From Erythroxylum novogranatense (Eukaryota > Streptophyta > Magnoliopsida > Malpighiales > Erythroxylaceae), in contig CM057230.1 of the NCBI GenBank assembly GCA_029891385.1, forward strand, positions 54,353,414-54,417,413: a stretch of DNA of 64,000 nt, written 5' to 3'. Within the stretch, counting starts at the first letter, position 1. Each line of letters opens with the position of its first letter. A program made the position numbers and the translations under genes. Below the pieces are notes generated by a model that was not told where the DNA came from, ran no database searches, and was given only the letters and a program-made list of their open reading frames with translations. Shown here in pieces: positions 24,192 through 35,149 of the stretch.

Positions 24192-27100
24192 TGTAACATC
24201 CCACCCCCTCCTGGAAGGGTAAAATAGTAAAATTGGCATAGGATGAGATTGGTAAGGAATAATTAGTACTGTTCGTGCATAATAGGATTGATACACAGTA
24301 TCAATTGTGTACATGGAATTACGGTAAATGCATTCATGACATTCCCGGTAATTGGGTCTAACGGTATTTTATTGTGATTAACGTGGTTATGGGATTTGAA
24401 AAATTATTCTGAGTGCGCTGTTAAGCGTTTTCGATTTTAAGGGATTTTCAGGAATTTTTCTGGAGAAAATTCTCGGACCGGCAAAATCGCCATGATAGCC
24501 TAAACATGTTTTGGGGTAGAAAAGGTGATTTTCGTGATTGAAAAATTATTTGGAGTGCCTTTGTTACATGTTTTATAATTTTAGGAATTTCATTAATTCT
24601 CGAAAAAATAATTGGAAATTCTCGGACGGATAAATTGCCAATTAGCGAACGATTCGATTTTTGGTAGCGAAGTTGCTACCCAATGGCATCAGTATTATTG
24701 GGTATATTATTGTGGGAGTGCAATTAGGGTCATTGGAGTTGATTGGGTTAGTTTTGATCCGGTGGATTATAATATATTATTTTGACTTTTCTTTAAACCA
24801 ATCACCTTTGGCCACCTTATACCTTCATTTAATGCTCCTTCTTTGTGTCTATCGGTTTTGGTCTTAATAATTCAAGAAAAGAGCAAGTGGATGGGTTGAA
24901 AACTCATCCAAAGCACCTTTTCCATTTGCCTATCCTCCATCGATTTTCTCCTTCTCCATTCTCATTGATTTTTGCTTTTTCTTCACCTTCCCCCAAACTA
25001 CTTCATGCTTATTGTTTTATCATCATGATGAGTTCTTGTTGGAGGGTAGAAGAAATGGTTAGAAGGCATAGTTAAGGCAAAGAGTTGAAAAGAAGAGAGG
25101 AATTGGAAGCTTAAGTAGGTAAGGTTTTAAGTTTGTTTTTAATGATGTTTTGATTATGTAGTTCATAAATCATGATTAGTAGATGCATTTAAAGGGGGTT
25201 ATTGTTTATTAATTATGAGTTATGATGGTTAAATGTTATGAAAAAGATAGTTTGAATTGTTGGGTTATGTTTGAGTATGATTTGAAGAAGCTTGCTTGAA
25301 AGATGTGTTGTTAACTTGATTTTGGATGATTCAAGATGATTTCTCTTGCAAAAAAAATGATTATGTAAGGTGCTGCCAATTTTAGTAAAATGCTTAGGTG
25401 ATGGTATTGAAGAGTTATTGGTTGAATTCTTAATTACTTGGGATGATTGATGGTTTAGAAATGGGGTGGGAATGGTATAGAAACCATAGAATATGGTTTA
25501 GACTTAAGTGCTGGAAAATTTACTTTGACCTATTACACTGATTTAATCATAACTCATTGTGTAGATATGCAAATGAGGCAAGGTTTGTGCCCAATTAAAC
25601 TTTGGGATGTTGGATTCAATTTAGTGTGAAATAGGTGTTGTTGAATTCCAATGATAGAAGGGTGAAATTTTGCATGGAAAGTTACTGTTCCATTGCCTGT
25701 GAACAATAACCGCAACCATGACATCTGAGTTTTGTTGATTTTTATGAATTAATTGAGATGGAATTAGGGAGAATGGTCTTCATGGAAGTTGTAGCATATT
25801 TGATTATCTTTCCATTGTTACTGATCTTGTTATTTTTAGAATTGTGTATTGGGAGATATGAATTGATTACTAATGGCTGGTTTTGAGCATTTTGGATGAA
25901 ACCTAGTTTAAGTGTGATTTTGTGAGTTTACTGATTTGAGGCAATTTTAACATTTTATGTGGACTGAATTGGTGTGAGTGAGCTTCTGAAAAGTTGTAGA
26001 GGAAGAGATTATCTTGAAATTGATATTTGGTATGTAATTTTTAGAAGTTAGAATTGGGAGATATGATTTTTCAAAAACTGATCCTACATTAGGTTATGAA
26101 TGGCTGATGATAACAGAAACTTCCATAACAATTTTAAAATTGTTAGAGATCGAATTGGGTGTTGAGTGCTTCATGAACACTGAAGTTTATGATGTTATCT
26201 TTACAAGGATATAAAGTTCTGATTTTATTGACTTATATACTGGAAGTTATGCTTCTTGTAAGATTACTGCCCAAAGTGAAGGATTTCAGGGACAGTAACA
26301 TTAGATGAATTAATTGACTTGGTTTGCAATAGAATTTGATTTTGGGTTGTTCATGAAAGTTGTAGAGGACATTGTGAACTTATTGACCATATTTTGTGGT
26401 AATTTATTACTAAGGAATCAGTGAGTTATGAAATTGTAAATGTACTGCCCTGTGTTGAGGGAAATTGTGAAGGCAGAAGGTTTGATGGATTATTTGAGAC
26501 TCTTAAGGTTGGATTTGAATTTTTGGTCTTCTTGAGAATTGTAGAGCTTTTCATAAGCTTTCCAATGAGGTATAGTGGGTATTTTCTGATTTGTGTGCTA
26601 AAAGTTAGAGTAGTTGGAAATTGGGATTTACATCTGGAAAGAAGGAGGGCAAGGCATAAGGTCGCCTCATGAGTGCGACACGTCGCCTCGGGGAGAAGAG
26701 ACAGACGCTGTCTCATGAGGGCGAGTTTCGCCTCATGGCGAGATTGAAGGAGGCAGGTCGCGAGGCGACGCCTCGCCCTCATGACAGTAAGGTGAAATCG
26801 CCTCGCGAGGGCGGCGTCTCGCCCCCGCGAGGCAGACGCATGGAAATTTTTATTTTTTAAATTTTATTTGGTATTAAATGGTACAATTGTTCTTTTGTCA
26901 ATTTCTTTCCCGTCCGACGTCCGATTGACCTGATTCCAGAGGCATCGGATTCGTTGGATATTTAATTTCATTTTCTGAAAAAAACGGAAATTTTTAGACG
27001 GGAATTTGACGTAGCCCCTATTGACGGAACATGTAAACACTGTTTTATTTAATTTGGGACCTATAGAGGTCCGAATTGCGCACCGTCAGCGCCTATGGAT

Positions 27101-28390
27101 TTCTAATTTTTCATAGAATTTTATTATGGGAAAATATTGAGTTAGGACCGGGAATTCATGAACATGCATATCTCATCAACATGAGCACAAATTTCATATT
27201 TAGTGACTCGTACTTTTTCTGATTCATATAGAGGTCCAATTGGGCGTCGATTGACCGACATCACGAGGTTTTCGGCATTAGCTCGGAAGCAATAGGTGAG
27301 TAACCTAGTTGGTTTCTCAAATTTCTGATTGCTTACATGCTCAGCGTGAATTACGTGCAAAAGTGAATTGAATGATCCTTTGTATGAATCTTGGCATGTA
27401 ATGTATGGGATTGTATTGTATGATTTTACCGACTTCGGTAGATGGGCTTTATAGCCACCGTCTTCAACACTTGCTATATTGGGCTTTATAGCCATATCAT
27501 TGATTCTTGATACACCGGGCTTTATAGCCAAACGTACATTCATCGAATCTTGCATCGCATGCATAATTGCATGATCGGATAATGGGCGTGCCCCAAGTTG
27601 CTATTTTACCGATAAGAGCTTGAGCTCTCATCTTTGTCTTGACCGACCCACGAGCCCGGGGAGAAATCCACACGCGCGTCCCAGCTGAATCTTGACCGAG
27701 CACTTGGGCACAATACTGAATAACTGGAAAGAGTCACATATGCATTGCATTCGCATAAGTAACTGTTATGTGATAAGTTCTACTTTCGTGATGGGATGAA
27801 TTACTGTGAATGTTTTACTGTTACTGGATATCGTTATTGACTATTTACTGGTAATTGATGATTACTGTACTGTATGGTACGCCATGGGCGTAATGCATGA
27901 TTTGAGTGAACCATCGATGATGGTTTCTCACTGAGTTCGCAAAACTCACCCAAAATTTGCATCTATTTTTCAAGTCCTGAAGAATACCCCGGTTGACACG
28001 GGAGTATGTCTACTGTAGTCGAGTAAAGGTTAGAGATCGGGATCAGTTCGTGTCTGCATTAGTGTATTAGTAAATTGTATTCCGCAATCACTGTATAACA
28101 AGGCATTGTATTTTTACTGAGCCCCTTGTGGTATGAATGTTTTACTGCATTGACTGATTGTAATTATTACTAGATGACTGTAATAACTGAAACTGGTGTA
28201 TATTGAACACGGATTTTATTTACTTACTGTGTCTGCCGTGTGAACGTGGAGTTAATGGCTACAAGAAGAAAAGAAAAAAAAAGTATACTAAATTTTAAAT
28301 CGACTGATGTAGTACGCCACTCTCGTGGGACACGGACTCGGATATCACCAACGATATCGGGTTCGGGTCTTACGGGAGTGGGGTGTTATA
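24192..28390 (+). repeat. 3' LTR of LARD-1 (4,199 bp)
   Basis: This is a near-identical copy of the 5' LTR. It ends GTTATA where the 5' copy ends GTTACA, a C-to-T change. Differences from the 5' copy often fall at CG or CCG/CTG positions and include small indels (compare 19,595-19,765 with 27,365-27,535). Confidence 0.92.
26655..26840. repeat. CpG-rich palindromic block in the 3' LTR of LARD-1
   Basis: This is the counterpart of 18,890-19,070, with the same gcctcatgagg / cgcctcgcgagg motifs but clearly more substitutions and small indels than the neighbouring LTR sequence. Confidence 0.8.
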
Positions 28391-28395
28391 GCTTC
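28391..28395. repeat. Target-site duplication of LARD-1, right copy (gcttc)
   Basis: It matches 16,423-16,427. The sequence rebuilt across the insertion (…acaacaaatgcttc then acagcagtggcata) has a related uninterrupted copy at 29,249-29,280, which supports both borders independently. Confidence 0.9.
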
Positions 28396-28410
28396 ACAGC
28401 AGTGGCATAG

Positions 28411-29245
28411 GAAAAGACGAGAAGCATTGGCTCAACGAGGGGTGAGGAATAGTCGCACACACAAAGCTGATCTTTCAACAACTACTTTATTGACACACAA
28501 GAGTTAAAAGTCTCACATCAGAATGTGGATTACAACCACCACCAAACTCTACATCAATATGAATGCAACTTTTCAGCAACGACATAAATGAACATTTTTC
28601 GATGATTGGCCTTCCAATTTACGTCACCGCAGAACACCATCATGTGTTTAGACTTGGCGAAACTAGTCAATATCAATAGACAAGGAATTAAAAGTCGGCA
28701 TGAATTAAACATCTATAAGATGATAAAAGTGAAATATGTTAATACGCAAAAAGATCCAATGACAGTAGACTTACATGAAGAAATTGTCCAACGCCAACCT
28801 CCTTCACTTTCGCAATAACAAATCAAGAGCATGGTCCATTGTTACTCAATTAATTAGTCATTTGCAACCTAACGCAAACTGAACAACACACCTACATGTT
28901 AACGGAGTCGAGTCAGCGGGAAAGTTGGTAAGCTAATTTCGGTTACCACAAAACTGATGTTGAAGGAGGTGTAATGAAATAAGATCTTTATATATTTTGT
29001 TCCTTTTTTCTTTCTAAAAGTTAAAGGTGGAATGAATATAATAAACCCACCAATAGGTGGTCACAGGTCAAGCAAAGCGTACAAGCTACATTGCTAGATA
29101 AGGGATTTAGAAGTGAAGTTTTCAGCTTGATGTAACCAATTGTAAGTACGAAAGGATGAGAACCCTGTTTCAAAGGGATTTAAGCAAGATTCTATTTTGT
29201 TGCTAGGCTGGTACTTAGTGAGTTAGCCAATGCTTCTCGTCTTTT
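28411..29245. repeat. 22-bp perfect inverted repeat pair in CACTA-2
   Basis: Bases 28,411-28,432 are the exact reverse complement of 29,224-29,245 (core gacgagaagcattggct). Next to the right arm lies a direct repeat of the sequence at the LARD-1 insertion site. The 790 bp between show no recognised domain. It could be a small inserted element or a local rearrangement. Confidence 0.75.
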
Positions 29246-31537
29246 CATTGTTAACAACAAATGCTTCATAGCAGTGGCATAAATCGTGGCATAATGTATA
29301 AATCGTGTGCTGATTTTCAAACACACTCTTGATATCACAGAACAAGTTAAGGCACCACAACTTAAACTAGTCATCCCTAAGACATCGAAAGATACCACTT
29401 TTCCCATCCATCCTGGACTAATCACACAACTGCTCCAACTTTTCCCAGTAAACAAATCTTATATGATTGTTCTTTTGATTCTATGTCCAAAAAATACACA
29501 CAAAAAATTATTGGTTTATGAACTGTAGAACATAAAAATCAAAGAAACAGAATATGAAGAGCACTTAATGGTAATTATCATGATTAGGCTTGCACTACGC
29601 AAGTAATCAACCAAAGCATCAAGAAAGCCACCAACGCCAATCGATGGCACAAAAGTCTCAATCCATATCGATTATCTGACTTTGGAAAAGGTCAACAATG
29701 TATGACTTGAAGTCAAAAAGGAAGTATAATCAGTAAATCACCTTGAGGTGAGCACAACTTCCAAGTTGTTTTAGATTCGACACTTAAGAAACAGCAGAGA
29801 AACCAATTTTATTGCTTAAACCATTTCTGTCATAGTATGTGCAATTCAGTATCCCAATTTCATCTCAGTAATGCAGTAATGTTGTTTTTGTTCTTTGTGC
29901 AATTCAGTATCTAGATGTTTCAGTATGTGCAATTCAGTATCTAGATGTTTACAAATCCAGCTATGTTTATAAAGTAAAAGCTTGTATGTAGAATGATACA
30001 AGGGTTACGATTGAGTTGAGAAGGCAAGTTCAGATTTTCACAACACAAATACATTATCTAATGCATTGTTGAACTTTAAACATGATTGCAAAATCAGCAG
30101 ATTGAAAGCCATTGAAGAACTATGAGCTGTGAGAAGTCTATACATTGAAGAACTTTAAACTAATGCATTGTTGAAATTTCTTGAACTTTAAACTAATGCA
30201 TTGTTGAACTTTAAACAGGATTGCAAAATCAGCACATGGAACTTTAAACAGGATTGCAAAATCAGCACATTACATACTAACCAGCTTTTAATGCACAACA
30301 ATATTTATGGCTTACTATTAAGGGGAAGTTAAGCAATACAGATCAACTGAGGAAATTCCTTACACTAACTGATTCTTGTGTGCTTTACAATTAGGCTATT
30401 GAAATTATAGAGCATCTATTGTTTGCTTTTCATTTTACTTTAGGTATTTGGAATGCAATTATGGGAATATGTCATACTAATATTTCCAGCTTGAGTTTGC
30501 AAAATCTTATAAAATGAAGCAATAAATATCATCAAAGGAAAGTAGACTTCATTACTATACCTACAGATGAATGGATCAAAGGTCTTAGAAAGTATATTCA
30601 GTTAGAAGATGCAGTTTAGGAAATCATGGTACTAATTAACCTAATAATATACCTATAGATGAATGGATCAAAGGAGTTTCCATTAAACACTGCATAAACA
30701 AGAGGTTATTAGTGGCATCAAACATTGCATATTCATTGATAAGTTGAAGAAGAAGGGTTATGAAGTCCTCTATATGGTTGATGCAATTGATGTTTAGGCA
30801 TACCTAACTTGCTCATTACCTATTATAATATGTATCAGCTCATATTCAAATTCCTTTTCCATTAGCAAATTGTTAAAGTTCATATTTGAAGAACGAAGTT
30901 ATAAGCGAATATGAAACCACAACTTGAATAGGGCAAAGAAGCCTGATTTTGTGAGGTTATTGTTAAACATCTACATGACCTTGAAGTTCAAAACTCAAGT
31001 TGACTTGTCCATTAACTAATCTGAATTAGTTAAGAATCAAACAAAACAGATATAATAATGTTCATCAATTACAAGTATCACACTAAAGTAATGCTTACCT
31101 TCGATATTGCTCCACTTCAAATTACACCACGATGAGTTAACGCTTGAACCCGTAGGAATAGCAACCTAAAATGATAAAGAGATTTGCAATGTGAAAGTTA
31201 TCAATTTAGAGGGATTAATGGCTATAAGAACGAAAATTAAACCAATTTAATGCATGAAACACAAAAGAATAGATAATTGAAAAGTTGAAGAAGAAGGGTT
31301 ATGAAGTCCTCTACGTTGGTTGATGCTTTTGATGAGTATATTTGTTGGTCAGTTTGGTTAGTTATGAATTCCTCTACTTGTGATGTTGCTTTATTACTTT
31401 CAACAAATATTCAACTTTAATAAATATAATAAGACTCCTCCATTGGTTCACATCACATTTACAGACGACTTTAATAATATCACATGTCATCAAGGGCAGA
31501 ATATAGATCAACAAAGGTACAAGTGCATAATAATAAT
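29246..31537. other. CACTA-2 interior without recognised genes, with local repeats
   Basis: Repeats include gtgcaattcagtatctagat (several copies, 29,838-29,950) and aactaatgcattgttgaact / aacaggattgcaaaatcagc (several copies, 30,055-30,265). No protein domain or RNA gene was recognised. Confidence 0.5.
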
Positions 31538-34500
31538 TTATTCATCATCGTCATCAGTTTCATCTTCGTATACAATATCACATTCATTCTCACTATTGCT
31601 TGTCTCTAAGTCATCGAAATCGTCATTCAAACATTGCTCGGAATTCACCACAACATTATTTATTACATCATAAGCAATATCATTCCGATCTAAAAACTCT
31701 AAGGAACATTCCTCGAGATCCACTCGAACATCAGAAAACTCCTCAACGTCATCGCATCTTCTTCATTACCATGCAATGGGATATCATACGCGTCTAACTT
31801 CACATTCTTGAACAATCCGCCAATTTGAACCATGTAACAAGTCTTGACTAAATAAATTTGCTTTGCTTGGTTTGCCAAAACAAATGGGTCATCCTTGAAC
31901 CGAACTTAGTAACGTTGATGCTTTTAGAATGCGTGACCCTCATATTCGAACCGCCAAGATCGTACCATTTGCATTTGAAAAGCACAACACTTTTACCTCG
32001 AACATATTCAAGCCTTATAATATCTATCAGATCCCATAAAATGTTATATCATCTTCCCATAATTTCCTAACACCGCCACACCATTGTTTTGTGTAATCCT
32101 TAAGTGCATCACGGGCTTGATGCAAAATCGCATGCCATTTGTATTGCATACAGAATACTTTTGTACCAAACTATGAGGTCCACATGCCAATGCATAGAGA
32201 GACTCAAACATATTTCCTTCACGGGAGCTAGTTACTGTCGTCATCTATATGAAGACATGATTCATAATTAATAATATATAATTATTAGTTAACACCACGT
32301 ACAAACGTTCTGCTCACCCGACGCTTTAACCATTGACAAAATTGTTCTCTATGTCTCCTATCAACATGCAATGGACTTTGTTGCCTCAGCTCATCCATGT
32401 GCTCACTATGAATCATATTAAAGTCAATCAATATTATATCAGTCATCTAAACTTATGACATATCTTAATTTGCCAAAGGGTTAGAAAAACTTACTCAATA
32501 AAGGGCCTAATCTCATGACAATTCATTAGCACATACCAATGTGCAATATCTAGCTCATTTGTAGGAAGAGCAATTGTTTTGGCAGCACCAATCGGTTTAC
32601 ATTGTTAAAAGAATACCGATATGTCACTACCATCAACCATATCATTGAAGCGCTCTGGCACATTGAAGTTGGTCTCAATTCCTTTTAAATACATTGAACA
32701 GAATGTCATGCACTCTTTAACAACATACGTTTATGCAATTGACCCTTCCGGACGTGCTTTATTTCTAACAAATCCCTTTAGTGTACCTAGGAATCTGAAC
32801 AAATGATTAACCATAATTAGATAGGCCACTATTTACTCAAATCTTAAAAGTCATAACATCAATTTAAATAATACCTCTCAATTGGATACATCCATCTATA
32901 CACAACCGGTCCACCAAGTAAGGCTTCATTTGGCAAATGAATCGCCAAATGTACCATCACATCAAAGAATGCCGGTGGGTATATCATTTCAAGCTTGCAT
33001 AAGATACAAGTTATTTCATGACACATATTCTGTACCTGATCCTTATTCAAGCTTCGTCTACAAATTCGGCGAAAGAAGTCCCCCAACTCCATTAAAACAC
33101 CTGTCACATCTTTATTCAAGATAGAACGCGTTCCTAATGGTAGAATGCTTTGTAACAATACATGACAATCATGGGACTTAAGTCCACTAATCCTCCTCTC
33201 ATCAACATTAACACATCTAGATATATTCGATGCGTAACCATCTGGAAACTTCACCTGCTTTACAAACTCACAAAACTTCTTCTTCTCATCGGCGGACATT
33301 GTATAGCATCTTGGAGGTTTTCCAACAATAGCTCCATCAATTTGCTCTTATCAAGTGTAATTCTTTTGAATATTCATATCTTCCAAATCAAGTCGCCCGT
33401 GATTGTATCTTTGCTTTTACCTTCACATTCATTAAGGTACCAAGGATATTGTCACAAATATTCTTTTCTATATGCATGACATCAAGGTTATGCCTTAATC
33501 TTAACTTATGCCAATATGGTAGTTCAAAAGAATACTTTTTTATTCCAATTCAACTCTCCTTCCAATCTCCTTCTCCTCTTATTCTTTGGGTGCTTCCCAT
33601 AACATATATTCTGAATATGAATTAATTGTTCCACCATATCATCCCCATCCGGTAAGTTAGGTATAGGCCGATGATCACTCTTGCCATCAAACTTCTTGCT
33701 TTTCCTCCATGGGTGATTATAAGGAAGGAAACGACGATGGCCTAGGTATCCAATCTTACTTAACTTACAAGAAGGAGTGTCCTTGTTACAAACAGGACAT
33801 GCCATGTAGCCTTTTGTACTCCACCCAGAAACAGTACCATATGCTGGGAAGTCATTAATAGTCCACATTAAAGCTGCATGCAATCGAAACTTTTCTCCTT
33901 TTGAAACATCAAAAACATCAAAACCATCCTCCCATAACATCTTTAACTCATCTAGTAGTGGTCTCATATAGACGTCAATGTCTCTACCGACCGCTTTCGG
34001 ACCAGAAATAACCAACGATAGCATAAAGAATGACTCATCCATACACATCCATGAGGGTAAATTGTATGCCAAGAGAACAACAGGCCACACGCTATATGAA
34101 ACTGACAAATTACCATGTGGATTGAATCCGTCTGTTGCTAACCCTAGTCTCACATTACGTGGTTCTCTAGCAAACTCAGGATATAGCTCATCAAAGCTCT
34201 TCCAAGCTTCTCCATCAGAAGGATGAACCATGTTATTACTGTCACCTTTAGGCCTATCATTATGCCACGTCATCTGTTTAGCGGTCTTACTTGACATGAA
34301 TAATCGTTGTAATCTGGAGGTTAATGGAAAGTACCGCAATACTTTATGTGGTATCTTCTTACCCCTGCCATCATTAATTCTCCATCTTGATGTTCCACAC
34401 TGGGGACAACTTTCCAATTCCCCATACTCTTTCCAATACAGGCAACAATCGTACTTACATGCATGTATCGACACATAACCCAAGCCTAGGCTCCTTAGAA

Positions 34501-35149
34501 ATTGATTTGCTTCATAATAGGACTTCGGCAAAGATTGAAAATTAGGTAATACATCCTTCAGCAGAGCAAGTAACATGTCAAATGACTTATTGCTCCACTT
34601 GTTGTATACTTTCAAATGAAGCAACTTTATTATAAACGACAACTTAGTGAAATTCTTACATCCGGATACAACTCTTGGCAGACTTTACTCAACAATTCTT
34701 GCAAGCCACCCATCATAGATTAAATCAGCGCTTTGACGAGGACTCCTTCCGTCCTGATTAATTGGACAATCATTTAAGAAAGTACCCGCATCATCAAGCA
34801 AATCTTGCATCCCATCATCCTCCTCATCACCATCACCTTCATTAATATCAATGCCTGTCCCACCTACGTCTACATTTGTTGCGCCAAACCTTTCTTCCCT
34901 AGAGATAAATCTATATTCTGGGGCTTCACCATGCAGAACCCAGCGGGTGTATGATTGGTCCATGCCGAATTGCATTAAATGTTCAACAACATTCATCTGA
35001 GACCTCTTATAACAATTCATGCAACGTGCACAAGGGCATGAAATCTCACACTCTTTGCCCTTTTTTCCAGCCACAAAACTCATAAACATCCTAACTCCAT
35101 CAATGTATTCACGAGAAACCCTTACACTTTTCATCCAACTCTTGTCCAT
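31538..35149 (-). pseudogene. TNP2-type CACTA transposase (TNPD-like) of CACTA-2, nearly complete but frame-broken
   Basis: All expected parts are in order on the minus strand: Transposase-associated domain (35,149-34,685; MDKSWMKSVRVSREYIDGV and a C-P-C-A-R-C cluster); the TNP2 / Transposase_21 core as one 372-codon frame (34,642-33,524; YFPLTSRLQRLFMSS, RNVRLGLATDGFNPHG, ALMWTINDFPAYGTVSGWST, CPVC); its continuation LDVMHIEKNICDNILGTLMN (about 33,510-33,430); DUF4218 (33,299-32,859; SHDCHVLLQSILP ... YRWMYPIERY); the linker (32,806-32,310); DUF4216 (32,244-31,830; ESLYALACGP, then NGMRF); and an acidic tail (31,723-31,538). Frame changes are needed near 34,690-34,640 and about 33,420. The catalytic region is much better preserved than in CACTA-1. 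Whether the frame breaks are real or assembly errors is undecided. Confidence 0.88.

Larger units (their letters stand above)
16428..28390 (+). mobile_element. LARD-1: non-coding gypsy-like LTR retrotransposon (large retrotransposon derivative)
   Basis: Two nearly identical LTRs (16,428-20,603 and 24,192-28,390) begin TGTAACATCCCAC and end GTTACA / GTTATA. They enclose 3,588 bp with a Met-initiator-type primer binding site at the left and a polypurine tract at the right. No gag, protease, reverse transcriptase or integrase motif was seen. The sizes match the LARD class (long LTRs, few-kb non-coding interior). Intact target duplications and similar LTRs suggest a recent insertion relative to its CACTA-2 host. 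Movement must have relied on proteins from another element. Confidence 0.9.

Noticed and set aside
29192..29528. Short overlapping frames on both strands
   Set aside because: No domain, overlapping on opposite strands, and covering part of the inverted and direct repeats in CACTA-2.
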